From Oceanicaulis sp. (lineage in GTDB: Bacteria > Pseudomonadota > Alphaproteobacteria > Caulobacterales > Maricaulaceae): 64,000 nt of DNA. Location: contig CP157796.1 of assembly GCA_040112665.1 (NCBI GenBank), forward strand, positions 3,001,501 through 3,065,500, given 5' to 3'. Below are positions 28,909-38,492 of this stretch, in pieces (positions within the stretch are counted from its first letter, which is position 1; every line of letters begins with the position of its first letter). A program made the position numbers and the translations under genes. The notes beneath the pieces are model-generated. The model saw only the letters and a program-made list of their open reading frames with translations. It had not been told where the DNA came from and did no database searches.

Positions 28909-29161
28909 TTCCGCTCCCTTCGAAGGCCGAGAGGCCTCAGGCTTGCATTCAGGGCGTTCCGGCCCTGTCGGCCGTCCCGGAGAGGGGCGCGCGCCGATCT
29001 AGGACAGACCGGACGCGGGTTTCGGCGCCGTCGAAGCTCCGGGACGGGAGAGCCTCGCGGCGTAACGCCGAAGACGCCTGAACGGACGCGCAGGAAGCCC
29101 CGCGCGCCCGTCCGGCGTCGAAGACCGTCCGGCGATCCGCGAAGCGGACCGCCGAAGCGGC
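28909..29161 (-). promoter_or_regulatory. rplL-rpoB intergenic region with hairpins
   Basis: This 253-nt gap has no gene. Just after the rplL stop there is a 10-bp stem with one G-U pair, GGCGATCCGC (29131-29140) with GCGGACCGCC (29144-29153), and a 3-nt loop without a U-tract. Smaller stems lie at 28950-28967 and at 28924-28937, the latter next to the rpoB ribosome-binding site AAGGGAGCGG. In E. coli the matching gap holds an attenuator and an RNase III site; a similar role here is inferred from position. Confidence 0.45.
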
Positions 29162-29539
29162 TTACTTGAGCTCGACCTTGGCGCCAGCCTCTTCGAGCTT
29201 CTTCTTGATCTCCTCGGCCTCGGCTTTCGGAGCGGCTTCCTTGACGGCTTTGCCGCCGGCTTCCACCAGCTCTTTGGCTTCTTTCAGGCCCAGGCCCGTG
29301 ATCGCGCGAACTTCTTTGATCACGTTGATCTTCTTGTCGCCGGCCTCGACGAGAATGACGTCGAATTCGTCTTTCTCTTCGGCGGCCGGACCGGCGTCAC
29401 CGCCGGCGGCGGGACCAGCCATGGCGACCGCAGCGGCGGCCGGCTTGATCCCTTTTTCTTCCAGGATGTCGTTGAGTTCCTTGGCTTCCAGGATGGTGAG
29501 GCCCAGGAGCTCTTCAGCGAGTTTGGCGACGTCGGCCAT
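29162..29539 (-). CDS. rplL: 50S ribosomal protein L7/L12
   Basis: The product is 125 aa. It has an N-terminal dimerisation domain, then a hinge rich in Ala and Gly around residues 35-50, then the C-terminal domain with Lys-Ile-Asn-Val-Ile-Lys and Gly-Leu-Gly-Leu-Lys-Glu-Ala-Lys. It ends Gly-Ala-Lys-Val-Glu-Leu-Lys. It forms the stalk that recruits translation GTPases. It lies 48 nt after rplJ. Confidence 0.98.
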   Translation of the reverse strand: MADVAKLAEELLGLTILEAKELNDILEEKGIKPAAAAVAMAGPAAGGDAGPAAEEKDEFDVILVEAGDKKINVIKEVRAITGLGLKEAKELVEAGGKAVKEAAPKAEAEEIKKKLEEAGAKVELK

Positions 29540-29587
29540 GTCTCAGTTCCTTCTAGATGGAGAGTTCGGTTCGATATGCGGAGACGA

Positions 29588-30103
29588 CTAGCTTTCGGCT
29601 TGCTCTGCGATCGTCTGGATCTGCCCGGCCAGGGTCTGGCCCGGATTGTTGACCCGCGAGACGATCTCGCCGGCCTGACCCAGAAGACGGGCGACGACCG
29701 TGGCGATGAGCTCTTCGCGCGAAGGCATCTTGGAGAGGGCCTCGACGCCTTTGGCGTCCATGATTTCCTCGTCCATGAAGCCGCCGACGATCTCGAACTT
29801 GTCGTTCGATTTGGCGAACTCGATCGCGACTTTCGGCGCCGCGGTGAAGTCGTCGGAATAGGCGATGGCGATCGGACCCTCGAACATCGAGGCCGCCGCT
29901 TCACCCTTCTGACCCTTCAGCGCGATCTTTGCGAGCCGGTTGCGGACGACCTTGAGGGTCGCCCCCTGCTCGCGGAGCTGACCGCGAAGCTTCGTCATTT
30001 CCGCAACGGTCAGGCCCGAATAGTTGGCCAGAACGACTGCCCCGGTGCTGGCGAACACGTCCGTCAGCTCCGCGACCGCCGCTTCCTTGGTGGTGCGATC
30101 CAT
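29588..30103 (-). CDS. rplJ: 50S ribosomal protein L10
   Basis: The product is 171 aa starting Met-Asp-Arg-Thr-Thr-Lys-Glu at 30101-30103, with AGGGAG upstream. A longer frame runs through the leader and is rejected. The Gly-Leu-Thr-Val-Ala-Glu-Met-Thr-Lys-Leu-Arg segment near residue 31 and the C-terminal helix that binds L7/L12 dimers are visible. L10 with L12 represses its own operon by binding the leader in many bacteria; a structured leader lies directly upstream here. Confidence 0.97.
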   Translation of the reverse strand: MDRTTKEAAVAELTDVFASTGAVVLANYSGLTVAEMTKLRGQLREQGATLKVVRNRLAKIALKGQKGEAAASMFEGPIAIAYSDDFTAAPKVAIEFAKSNDKFEIVGGFMDEEIMDAKGVEALSKMPSREELIATVVARLLGQAGEIVSRVNNPGQTLAGQIQTIAEQAES

Positions 30104-30418
30104 TGCGGTCTCCCTAGTTGAGCCGTCCCCCGTGGACGGCTCGCTCAAGCCGCCGGACGACGCCTCCGCCCCGAGGAACGGACGCGCCGGTCGGCGCATG
30201 CCTGCCCCAGGGCTCGAACCGATCTCCCGGCGCCCGCGAGGGCCGCCGCAAAATCGATCGTCGCTCTGTCTCACCCGGGGCCGTCTGGATTAAGAGCGGG
30301 CGCGAACGCCCCCTCCCCCGGGATCTCGGACAGGTCGGACCAGTGAAAGGCGAGCCCCTCGCCGGTCCTGTCGACCCCCGCCCCGGCGAACCGGAGCGGG
30401 GAACTCGTTCACCGTCGC
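30104..30418 (-). promoter_or_regulatory. rplJ leader region, candidate L10(L12)4 autoregulatory RNA
   Basis: This 315-nt gap between rplA and rplJ has no gene. On the minus strand the stem GACAGG/CCTGTC (30372-30367 with 30334-30329) encloses a smaller stem GGCGAG/CTCGCC, with a one-sided internal loop. Near the start codon, a perfect 9-bp hairpin GAGCCGTCC/GGACGGCTC (30120-30142) sits just before the AGGGAG ribosome-binding site. This looks like a leader able to hide the rplJ start, as in known L10 leaders. The kink-turn itself was not confirmed. Confidence 0.5.
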
Positions 30419-31129
30419 TTACGCGGCCTCGGTCGGCGCGCTCGCTTCGGCGGTGTCGATCTTCACGCCCGGGCCCATCGTGGAGCTCATGGCGATCCGT
30501 TTGACGTAGGTGCCTTTCGCGCCCGACGGCTTGGCTTTCACCAGGCCGCCCAGAAGGGCGCGGATGTTCTCGGTCAGGGCCTCTTCAGAGAAGCTGGCCT
30601 TGCCCACGCCGGCGTGGACGATGCCGTTCTTCTCGACGCGGAACTCGACCGCGCCGCCCTTGGAGTCCGCGACCGCCTTGGCCACGTCCATGGTCACGGT
30701 GCCGACCTTGGGGTTCGGCATCATGCCGCGCGGGCCGAGCACTTTGCCCAGACGGCCCACCAGCGGCATCATGTCGGGGGTCGCGATGACCTTGTCGAAA
30801 TTGATCTCGCCGCCCTGGACGGTTTCGACCAGGTCCTCGGCGCCGACCACGTCCGCGCCGGCCTTCTTGGCTTCTTCAGCCTTCGGGCCCTTGGCGAACA
30901 CGGCGACGCGGACCGAGCGGCCCGTACCGTGCGGCAGGGAGACCACGCCGCGGACCATCTGGTCGGCATGGCGCGGGTCGACGCCCAGATTGACGGCGAC
31001 CTCGATGGTCTCGTCGAATTTCGCGGTGGCGCGCGCCTTGACCAGCTTCACCGCTTCGTCGAGCGGGTAGAGCTTGTCGCGGTCGAGACCTTCGCGGGCG
31101 GCGGCGGTGCGTTTAGCGATCTTGGCCAT
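30419..31129 (-). CDS. rplA: 50S ribosomal protein L1
   Basis: The product is 236 aa. It has Ala-Val-x-[14 protein letters not shown] near residue 46 and the signature [20 protein letters not shown]. L1 forms the mobile E-site stalk and often represses rplK-rplA translation. It lies 3 nt after rplK. Confidence 0.98.
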   Translation of the reverse strand: MAKIAKRTAAAREGLDRDKLYPLDEAVKLVKARATAKFDETIEVAVNLGVDPRHADQMVRGVVSLPHGTGRSVRVAVFAKGPKAEEAKKAGADVVGAEDLVETVQGGEINFDKVIATPDMMPLVGRLGKVLGPRGMMPNPKVGTVTMDVAKAVADSKGGAVEFRVEKNGIVHAGVGKASFSEEALTENIRALLGGLVKAKPSGAKGTYVKRIAMSSTMGPGVKIDTAEASAPTEAA

Positions 31130-31132
31130 CGT

Positions 31133-31564
31133 TTACCCCACCACCTCGAAGCCCATGGACCGGGCCGAGCCTTCGATGATCTTCTGCGCGGCGTCCAGGT
31201 CGTTGGCGCTGAGATCGGCCATCTTGGCTTCGGCGATCTCGCGGCACTGCGCTTTCGTGACCGAAGCGATCGGCGCGGACTTGCCCGCTTCGCCCGACCC
31301 CTTCTGCACCTTGGCGGCCTTCTTCAGGTAGAAGCTCGCCGGAGCGGTCTTGGTCACGAAGGTGAACGACTTGTCCTGGTAGACCGTGATGGTCGTGGGG
31401 ATCGGCATCCCCTTTTCCATCTCTTGGGTCTTGGCGTTGAACGCCTTGCAGAACTCCATGATGTTCACGCCGCGCTGACCCAGAGCCGGCCCGATGGGCG
31501 GGCTCGGGTTCGCCGCGCCGGCGGGAACCTGCAGGTTGATGTAACCTGTGATCTTCTTCGCCAT
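31133..31564 (-). CDS. rplK: 50S ribosomal protein L11
   Basis: The product is 143 aa. The N-terminal domain has Gly-x-[18 protein letters not shown], the thiostrepton/thiazole-binding Pro-rich helix. The C-terminal domain binds the 23S GTPase-associated centre and ends Ser-Met-Gly-Phe-Glu-Val-Val-Gly. It follows nusG after 132 nt. Confidence 0.98.
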   Translation of the reverse strand: MAKKITGYINLQVPAGAANPSPPIGPALGQRGVNIMEFCKAFNAKTQEMEKGMPIPTTITVYQDKSFTFVTKTAPASFYLKKAAKVQKGSGEAGKSAPIASVTKAQCREIAEAKMADLSANDLDAAQKIIEGSARSMGFEVVG

Positions 31565-31647
31565 ATCCCTACTCTTCCGTTCGCCCCGTGTGGAGCGTCA
31601 GTGAATGGCGGACCGGACACCACGTCCGATCCCTGGTGGGCGGCGCG

Positions 31648-31686
31648 GTGCGGACCCGGAATGGACTTTCCCGGATCCTCCCGCAC
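31648..31686 (-). promoter_or_regulatory. Hairpin in the nusG-rplK gap, possible L1 operator or attenuator
   Basis: The arms GTGCGG (31648-31653) and CCGCAC (31681-31686) close a long imperfect hairpin whose inner part pairs ACCCGGAA with TTCCCGGAT around a short loop. It lies just after the nusG stop and about 85 nt before rplK, where L1 binds its own message in many bacteria. No U-tract follows. Confidence 0.4.
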
Positions 31687-31696
31687 CTGTGTACGA

Positions 31697-32230
31697 TCAG
31701 GCGGTCTTTTCCACCTGGCCGTATTCGAGCTCGACCGGGGTGGCCCGGCCGAAAATGTTGATCGCGACCTTCAGAAGGCCCTTGTCCTCGTCGACCTCTT
31801 CCACGACGCCGTTGAAGCTCTGGAAGTGGCCGTCGGTGACGCGCACGGTCTCGCCGATGTCGTAGGAGACGGTGGGACGCGGCTTTTCGGCGTCCTCTTC
31901 CATCTGACCCATGATCGATTTGACTTCGCTTTCAGGCACCGGCAGCGGACGCTTGCCCGAGCCCAGGAAGCCGGTGACCTTCGGCGTGTTCTTGACGAGG
32001 TGATAGGCCTCGTCGGTCATGTCCATCTTCACGAGGACGTAGCCGGGGAAATACTTGCGCTCGGCGTTGACCTTGCGGCCGCGGCGCACCTCGACGACCT
32101 CTTCGGTCGGCACGAGGATTTCCTCGAACTTGTCCTCCAGCCCCTTCATCGCGGCCTCGGCGCGGATCGCCTCGGCCACCTTCTTTTCGAAGTTGGAGTA
32201 GGCGTGGACGATGTACCACTTTGCGGACAT
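31697..32230 (-). CDS. nusG: Transcription termination/antitermination factor NusG
   Basis: The product is 177 aa. The N-terminal NGN domain starts [15 protein letters not shown] and has Phe-Pro-Gly-Tyr-Val-Leu-Val-Lys-Met. The C-terminal KOW motif is near residues 125-155 with Gly-x-Phe-x-x-Phe-Asn-Gly-Val-Val-Glu. It binds RNA polymerase and links it to ribosomes via S10 or to Rho. It lies 5 nt after secE. Confidence 0.97.
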   Translation of the reverse strand: MSAKWYIVHAYSNFEKKVAEAIRAEAAMKGLEDKFEEILVPTEEVVEVRRGRKVNAERKYFPGYVLVKMDMTDEAYHLVKNTPKVTGFLGSGKRPLPVPESEVKSIMGQMEEDAEKPRPTVSYDIGETVRVTDGHFQSFNGVVEEVDEDKGLLKVAINIFGRATPVELEYGQVEKTA

Positions 32231-32235
32231 CCGGC

Positions 32236-32526
32236 TCAGGCTCCGAGGCTGAGAATGAACTGAACGATCCGGCCGATCACGAAATCGACCAGAAAGAAGA
32301 AGATCGCCGCGATCACGGCCATCACCACGACCATGATGGTCGAGATGATCGTTTCACGCCGGCTGGTCCAGGTGACCTTGCGGCCCTCCTGGCGCACCTC
32401 GCCGAAGAATTTCAGCGGGTTCGTCGTCTTCTTGCGCGCCGGCGCGGCGGCGGCGTTCGAAGACGAAGCGCCTTTCCCGCTGGAACCCGTTTTGGCGGGC
32501 TGGCGGCTTTTGGTGTTTCGCGCCAT
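32236..32526 (-). CDS. secE: Sec translocon subunit SecE
   Basis: The product is 96 aa. A Ser/Ala/Lys-rich N-terminal extension of about 35 residues precedes the conserved amphipathic segment Phe-Phe-Gly-Glu-Val-Arg-Gln-Glu-Gly-Arg-Lys-Val-Thr-Trp and a single membrane helix at about 62-86. SecE clamps SecY. It is 5 nt upstream of nusG and follows tRNA-Trp, the usual order. Confidence 0.95.
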   Translation of the reverse strand: MARNTKSRQPAKTGSSGKGASSSNAAAAPARKKTTNPLKFFGEVRQEGRKVTWTSRRETIISTIMVVVMAVIAAIFFFLVDFVIGRIVQFILSLGA

Positions 32527-32569
32527 CGCTAAATCACTCGTTCCTACGGCTCGCCGACACAGTCGCGCC

Positions 32570-32645
32570 TGGCAGGGGCGGAGGGGCTCGAACCCCCGAC
32601 CTGCGGTTTTGGAGACCGCCGCTCTACCAGCTGAGCTACACCCCT
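32570..32645 (-). tRNA. trnW: tRNA-Trp(CCA)
   Basis: This is a 76-nt cloverleaf including an encoded CCA end. The acceptor stem AGGGGTG pairs with CGCCCCT, the anticodon loop is CTCCAAA (anticodon CCA), and the T-loop is TTCGAGC. It lies just upstream of secE. Confidence 0.96.
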
Positions 32646-32791
32646 AGACACGCATACGCCCGGCACGAACCGGGCGCGTCCTTTAGCACGCGCTCCAGAG
32701 CTGTCCAAGCGATCGAAGCAGGCGTTCTAACGGCCCCGGCCCCGCTTGAAAAGCCCCAATATGAAAACGGTCCCGCGCCGGGCCGCCCCAC

Positions 32792-32823
32792 AAAAAAGGA
32801 GGGCGGCCCGAAGGCCGCCCTCC
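32792..32823 (-). terminator. Rho-independent terminator of the TonB-receptor gene
   Basis: The 11-bp arms GGAGGGCGGCC (32798-32808) and GGCCGCCCTCC (32813-32823) have a TTCG tetraloop on the minus strand, followed by six T residues (32797-32792). It lies 25 nt after the receptor stop and insulates tRNA-Trp and secE from it. Confidence 0.92.
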
Positions 32824-32847
32824 CCAGTCTGTGATCGTCTGCGAACC

Positions 32848-35826
32848 TTAGAAGCGGTTGCGCAGGGTGATCGAGAACATGCGACCCAGCGCACGGTAGT
32901 TCTGCGGGTCGACGTTGCCCTGACCACCGATGACCGAGGACAGGTGCTGTTCGGGGAACTGATCGAACACGTTCTGCACACCGAAGGTGGTCGAGAAGGT
33001 GTCGGTCATGTCCCAGCGCACCGAGGCGTCCACGTAGTGGATCTCTTCGGTGTCGGGCGACCAGTCGTTGCCCGTGCCGAACCAGCGGTCTTCCATCGAG
33101 TCCACGTAGGTCCAGCGGACCTGACCGGTCACCGACGGCAGAGCGTAGGTCACGGTCATCGCGTTCTTGTACTCGGGGAAGGCCGAGCCAATCTGACCGG
33201 TGGTCGTGCCGACGATGTCGGAGGTGCCGGAGCCCCACTCCTCAACCCACGTCAGCAGGTTGTTCACCGTCAGGCGGCCGTCCAGACCGAACACCGGAAG
33301 GTCGGTGCTGAACACGAGCTGCAGGTCGATGCCGGACGTCGTCAGCAGGCCCGAGTTTTCGCGGCCGGTGTTGATGAAGTCGATCTGACCGGTGGACGGA
33401 TCACGCGTGATCCGGGCGCAGAACGGATCGGTCAGATCCAGGGCGTCGAAGCAGTTCGCGAGGATCGTGCCGGCGCCGACCGTCGAGATAACGTCGGAAA
33501 TCTCGATGTCGTAGTAGTCGAGCGTCACGCTCAGATCACCGAACGGCAGTTCCGGAGTGGCGACGAGACCGATGGTGAAGGTCTCACCGGTTTCCGGGCC
33601 GAGACCCGGATCACCGAAGGCGAAGGCTTCGACCTGCGAGTTCGCCTGAGCGAAGGTCGGCAGAGCCGCAGCCGGGACGCCCTGAGTGATACAGAAGGCC
33701 TGGACCGCAGCCGACGGGCTGGCCGACGCGTTACACGGGTCGGTGTAGCCCGGGAAGCCCTGGTCGCCGTTCTGGAACAGTTCGAACGCGGACGGCGCGC
33801 GGACCGTCACGTTGTACATCGTCCGGAAGCGCAGGATGTCGTTGACCGTCCAGTTGATGCCCGCTTTCCAGCTGTCCACCGTGCCGGTGCCGGTGTTGTA
33901 CTCCGACAGGCGGTAGCCGACTTCAGCTTCGATCAGCTCGGCGAACGGCAGATCGCCGACGAGCGGCACGATCGCTTCGCCGTAGATTTCAGCCACGCGG
34001 GTCGAACCGGCGATGTTCTGAACCGCGTTGAAGCCGTAGATGTCGCCGTTGCGCTGAGCATCGTCGACCACGCGGCCCGCTTCGTCTTCACGCCATTCGA
34101 AGCCCGTCGCGAACGCCACGGCGCCGGCCGGAAGCTCGAAGAGCTCGCCGGTCAGGAACGCGGTGATGTGGTGACGCTCGGAGAAGCCGAGCTCGCGGGT
34201 GTCGGTGCGCAGGAACGAGGCCATGCTGTCGGTGAGGTTGCCCGCACCGAAGATGTTGACCCACTCACAGCCCGGCAGCGCGCCGGTCGCGGGGCAGCCC
34301 TGCAGGCCTTGCGCGATCGCGGTGCGGTTGACCGAGTTGCGGCTGTCGGTGACCGATTCCACCTTCGAGAAGATGTAGTCGGCGCTCCACAGCCAGCCGT
34401 TGCCCAGCTGCCCTTCGAGACCGGTCTGGAAGATCAGCGACTTGTTGTCGAAGTCCGAGATCCGGTTGCCGACGTCGGTCGCGCGCCAGTTCATCACGAA
34501 GTCCGCGTTCGGGTTCGGGCGGGTCGCAAGCGCGGTCGCCAGATCGGCCGGGATGAACGGGTTGGCGACCGAGACCACCAGGCCGGTGGCCGGGGTGGCC
34601 GCCAGCTGAACCTGGTTCTCGATGTGGTTGTACAGGATCGAGTTCGACCAGGTGATGCCGCGCGGCAGGTCGTAGGTGCTGAACACCGAGAAGTTATACC
34701 GCTCCGCCGGGATCACGATGTAGTTGTCCGGCGCGAAGTTGTAACGGCTGGACAGCGAGTTGCCGAACGGACCGTTGGGAATCCGGCAGCCGAAACCGCC
34801 GCTGAATTGCGGCTCGAGCGCGCCCGTGTCGCGATCGAACGCGAGGCTGCCCGAGCTGAACGGGACGTCGGGCGTGGACGGGTCGCAGTCGAGGTCCACC
34901 GCGCCGAAGATCCCCGGCAGAGCGGTATCCAGGTTCTGGAACGGATTCGACGCGTTGTTGCTCACGACGCCCCACGGCGGGGTCGCCGAACCGCCGGAGA
35001 AGAGCGGGATGACAGCACCGCCGCCGGCGACGATCTGGTCGCGGCGAGCAAGCAGGTCGTCGAGATCGTCTTCGACGAAGGAGTCGACCAGAGCGCCGCC
35101 ACCGTCGAGGACGCCGTAGATGGCGGCCGCGACCTGCGAGTACTCGTACTCGGACTGCAGCACGCTGCCGCGCGAGTAGTAGCTGCCGGCCATGACGATG
35201 TTGCCGCGGTCGTTGTCGAAGTTGCCGCCCAGCAGGAAGTCGACGGCGTGACGCGGCGAGTTGCCGTCTTCAGCCACGGTGTAGTTGTAGCTGATTTCCG
35301 CGCCTTCGTAGTCGTCCTGAAGGATGAAGTTCACGACGCCCGACATGGCGTCAGAGCCGTACACCGCCGAGGCGCCGCCGGTCACCACTTCGACACGCTC
35401 GACCAGGCCGGTCGGAATGTTGTCGAGCGAGACCGCGCCGCTGGTCGCGGACGGAGGCAGACGGAAGCCGTTGACCAGGACCAGGTTCCGGTTCGCGCCC
35501 AGACCGCGGAGGTCGATGGTGGCGAAGTCGAAGCCGCCGGCGTTGTTGGACGACTGGTTGTTGCCCGGGATGACCTGCGGCAGCTCGTTCAGGAACGATT
35601 CCAGCGTCAGGGTCTGGGACAGCTCGAGCGTTTCAGCGGTCACCGTGGTGACCGGGCTGTTCGCGGTGAAGTCCTGACGGACGATCCGCGAGCCGGTGAC
35701 GGTGATCGTGTCGCGCTGGGCTTCCTCTTCAGAGTCGGCCTCCTGCGCGAAAGCCGGCGTGGCCACCGCCATGCCGGTAAACAGCGTGGTGGCGAGCGCC
35801 CACGCTTTGATTTGCTTGCTTTGCAT
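32848..35826 (-). CDS. TonB-dependent outer-membrane receptor
   Basis: The product is 992 aa starting at the ATG 35824-35826 with GGGGAGAAA upstream; a frame 12 codons longer lacks a site. A signal peptide ends near Thr-Pro-Ala-Phe-Ala at residue 27. A TonB-box-like Asp-Thr-Ile-Thr-Val-Thr-Gly follows at about 39, then the plug domain with Asp-Leu-Arg-Gly-Leu-Gly and Arg-Val-Glu-Val-Val-Thr-Gly-Gly-Ala-Ser-Ala-Val-Tyr-Gly-Ser-Asp-Ala. A 22-strand barrel is expected to the end, which closes with an aromatic Phe. The ligand is unknown; the size and plug match receptors used for peptides or glycans more than small siderophore receptors. It has its own promoter region and terminator. Confidence 0.9.
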   Translation of the reverse strand: MQSKQIKAWALATTLFTGMAVATPAFAQEADSEEEAQRDTITVTGSRIVRQDFTANSPVTTVTAETLELSQTLTLESFLNELPQVIPGNNQSSNNAGGFDFATIDLRGLGANRNLVLVNGFRLPPSATSGAVSLDNIPTGLVERVEVVTGGASAVYGSDAMSGVVNFILQDDYEGAEISYNYTVAEDGNSPRHAVDFLLGGNFDNDRGNIVMAGSYYSRGSVLQSEYEYSQVAAAIYGVLDGGGALVDSFVEDDLDDLLARRDQIVAGGGAVIPLFSGGSATPPWGVVSNNASNPFQNLDTALPGIFGAVDLDCDPSTPDVPFSSGSLAFDRDTGALEPQFSGGFGCRIPNGPFGNSLSSRYNFAPDNYIVIPAERYNFSVFSTYDLPRGITWSNSILYNHIENQVQLAATPATGLVVSVANPFIPADLATALATRPNPNADFVMNWRATDVGNRISDFDNKSLIFQTGLEGQLGNGWLWSADYIFSKVESVTDSRNSVNRTAIAQGLQGCPATGALPGCEWVNIFGAGNLTDSMASFLRTDTRELGFSERHHITAFLTGELFELPAGAVAFATGFEWREDEAGRVVDDAQRNGDIYGFNAVQNIAGSTRVAEIYGEAIVPLVGDLPFAELIEAEVGYRLSEYNTGTGTVDSWKAGINWTVNDILRFRTMYNVTVRAPSAFELFQNGDQGFPGYTDPCNASASPSAAVQAFCITQGVPAAALPTFAQANSQVEAFAFGDPGLGPETGETFTIGLVATPELPFGDLSVTLDYYDIEISDVISTVGAGTILANCFDALDLTDPFCARITRDPSTGQIDFINTGRENSGLLTTSGIDLQLVFSTDLPVFGLDGRLTVNNLLTWVEEWGSGTSDIVGTTTGQIGSAFPEYKNAMTVTYALPSVTGQVRWTYVDSMEDRWFGTGNDWSPDTEEIHYVDASVRWDMTDTFSTTFGVQNVFDQFPEQHLSSVIGGQGNVDPQNYRALGRMFSITLRNRF

Positions 35827-36134
35827 CTTTTTCTCCCCGATTGCAGCAAACACGGCCCGCACACAGGGGTGTGTGAACCGTATGTGACGAAGCTAGCTTC
35901 ATTTTCGCCGCCGCCGCAAACCCCTGAAGGCTCCGGAGCTATTGCAAGCTCGCGGCTGTGACATTTTTGCTGCATCGCCGCGTGTGCATCATCTGGCTGA
36001 TTTTATGTACGTTTTTTAATTTCTCCTGAAGCCAGCAGCGCGCTGCGAAATCTACGGCGCAGAGCGCGCCCTGAAAGCCACACAATTGCGGCGCCGCCGG
36101 GAATCGGTTCGCCGGTTTCAGTCACGCCTGCCCA
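35827..36134 (-). promoter_or_regulatory. Promoter/leader region of the TonB-receptor gene
   Basis: This gap of about 300 nt holds no gene. It is AT-richer than its neighbours around 35995-36025. It contains a 12-bp perfect palindrome, GAAGCTAGCTTC (35889-35900), and a CACAC/GTGTG repeat at about 35858-35875. No clear -35/-10 pair was fixed. The palindrome, about 65 nt upstream of the start codon, could be an operator. Confidence 0.4.
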
Positions 36135-36142
36135 CCTGCACG

Positions 36143-36172
36143 AAAAACGCCCCGGAGCAGGGCTCCGGGGCG
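36143..36172 (-). terminator. Rho-independent terminator of tuf copy 2
   Basis: The stem CGCCCCGGAGC (36148-36158) with GCTCCGGGGCG (36162-36172) and five T residues on the minus strand (36147-36143) is identical to the terminator after tuf copy 1. Confidence 0.9.
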
Positions 36173-36204
36173 CTTGTTCGTGTCGCTCGGCTTAGCGGCG
36201 AGGC

Positions 36205-37380
<1,176 letters not shown>

Positions 37381-37452
37381 GGTCGGGACCTCTTACTAGG
37401 ACTGGACCGGGCGGACGCCGGCAACGCGCGCCGCCGCAAAAACTGAGCGCGG

Positions 37453-37481
37453 GGCATAACGTCCGATCTCAGAGAAGGCAA
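37453..37481 (-). promoter_or_regulatory. Probable promoter of tuf copy 2
   Basis: On the minus strand TTGCCT (37481-37476) and TATGCC (37458-37453) are 17 bp apart, giving a leader of about 65-70 nt before the tuf ATG. This segment is outside the duplicated block, so the two tuf genes have different promoters. Confidence 0.5.
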
Positions 37482-37535
37482 GGGCCGAATGCCGAGCCGT
37501 GCGCCGTATTGCAAAAGAAGCGCGCAGCGCCGGCT

Positions 37536-37973
37536 TCAGGCCTCCGCGCTCTCCCACGGAAACGCCACCCAGAGCCCGGCCGGCGTCTGGCGCGCCGAGA
37601 TCACGCCCGAGCGGCCTTCGGTCTTGTCGACAAGGGCGCCCACCACGGCGTCGGGATAGCGCGCGCGGATCGCTTCGAGCGTGCGTCCGGTGTCGATGAT
37701 GTCGTCGATGACGATCGCGGCGCCGTCCGGGGCCGGGCCGTAATCGACCAGCGCGCCCTGCTCTCCGTCCGGGCCGTCCGCGTAGGACATCAGCCCAAGC
37801 GAGGCGACCTTGCGCAGGCCGAGCCTGTGCGCGACCAGCGCGGCGGGAATCAGTCCGCCGCGGGACACGCCGACGAGCAGCGCGCCGGGATCGACCGGGC
37901 CGTGCGCGGCCGCGATCTGTTCGGCCAGGCTGTCGGCCATCGCCTCGATATCGGTCCAGTCCAGCTTCAGCAT
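37536..37973 (-). CDS. gpt: Xanthine-guanine phosphoribosyltransferase-like protein
   Basis: The product is 145 aa. It is a type I phosphoribosyltransferase, making GMP or XMP from the base and PRPP. The PRPP loop Ile-Val-Ile-Asp-Asp-Ile-Ile-Asp-Thr-Gly-Arg-Thr is at residues 87-98, the Val-Ser-Arg-Gly-Gly loop at 36-40, and the C-terminus has Trp-Val-Ala-Phe-Pro-Trp-Glu as in Gpt proteins. It is a single-gene unit between tRNA-Gly and tuf. A hypoxanthine type cannot be excluded. Confidence 0.85.
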   Translation of the reverse strand: MLKLDWTDIEAMADSLAEQIAAAHGPVDPGALLVGVSRGGLIPAALVAHRLGLRKVASLGLMSYADGPDGEQGALVDYGPAPDGAAIVIDDIIDTGRTLEAIRARYPDAVVGALVDKTEGRSGVISARQTPAGLWVAFPWESAEA

Positions 37974-38058
37974 ACGGCCGTCCTCCCCGTCAGGCGCGCT
38001 TCATCGCACGGCGCGGGCCGGCCCGTCGAGGCGTGCAGGGAGGCGAGATGAGAGACGA

Positions 38059-38132
38059 TGGAGCGGGTGATCGGAATCGAACCGACATATGCAGCTTGGA
38101 AGGCTGCCGTTCTACCATTGAACTACACCCGC
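38059..38132 (-). tRNA. trnG: tRNA-Gly(UCC)
   Basis: This is a 74-nt cloverleaf with an encoded CCA. The acceptor arm GCGGGTG pairs with CACCCGC, the anticodon loop is CTTCCAA (anticodon TCC), and the T-loop is TTCGATT. It lies between the orphan AT-rich gene and gpt. Confidence 0.95.
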
Positions 38133-38492
38133 GTTCAGGTCCCGACATACCCGGGCCGGGCGCGGTTTGTCGAGGGCGGGATGTGCGTCGCCTGCTCGCC
38201 GGACGGTCGAGGGCGGGCCGATGCAGGCGGGAGAGCTGGACGACGCGACGACGCGCCCGAAGGGTCCGCAAAGCGTCCCCGCAACTCGGCGAGTGCGGCA
38301 AAACCCCGAGAGCCTGCGGTGGACGTCTATGCAGGACCGCGCGGCAGGAAACCCAGCCTCCCTCCCGTCATCGAGGCCGGGGCGCGTTGTGATAGTCCCT
38401 CGCAGCGCTTGGGGCCGGTTCCGCTCACGCGGGCCGGTCCCAATTTACTTCCGTGGCGCGACGTCCCTCCGGTAATTGGGGGCCCTCCCGAA
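38133..38492. other. Gene-free stretch upstream of tRNA-Gly
   Basis: These 360 nt are GC-rich up to about 38,470 and then turn AT-rich. No credible gene is seen. Besides the tRNA promoter, the arms TAATTGGG (38473-38480) and CCCAATTA (38505-38512) and the arms ACTCATA (38495-38501) and TATGAGT (38511-38517) form overlapping inverted repeats across the 3' end of the orphan gene. Confidence 0.5.
38144..38173 (-). promoter_or_regulatory. Possible tRNA-Gly promoter
   Basis: On the minus strand TCGACA (38173-38168) and TATGTC (38149-38144) are 18 bp apart, ending 11 nt before the mature tRNA 5' end. This gives tRNA-Gly its own start, as would be needed if the array was split. Confidence 0.4.

Noticed and set aside
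32746..35961. Open frame of about 1,070 codons opposite the TonB receptor
   Set aside because: Antisense shadow; the receptor on the minus strand has a signal peptide, plug, terminator and clear start.
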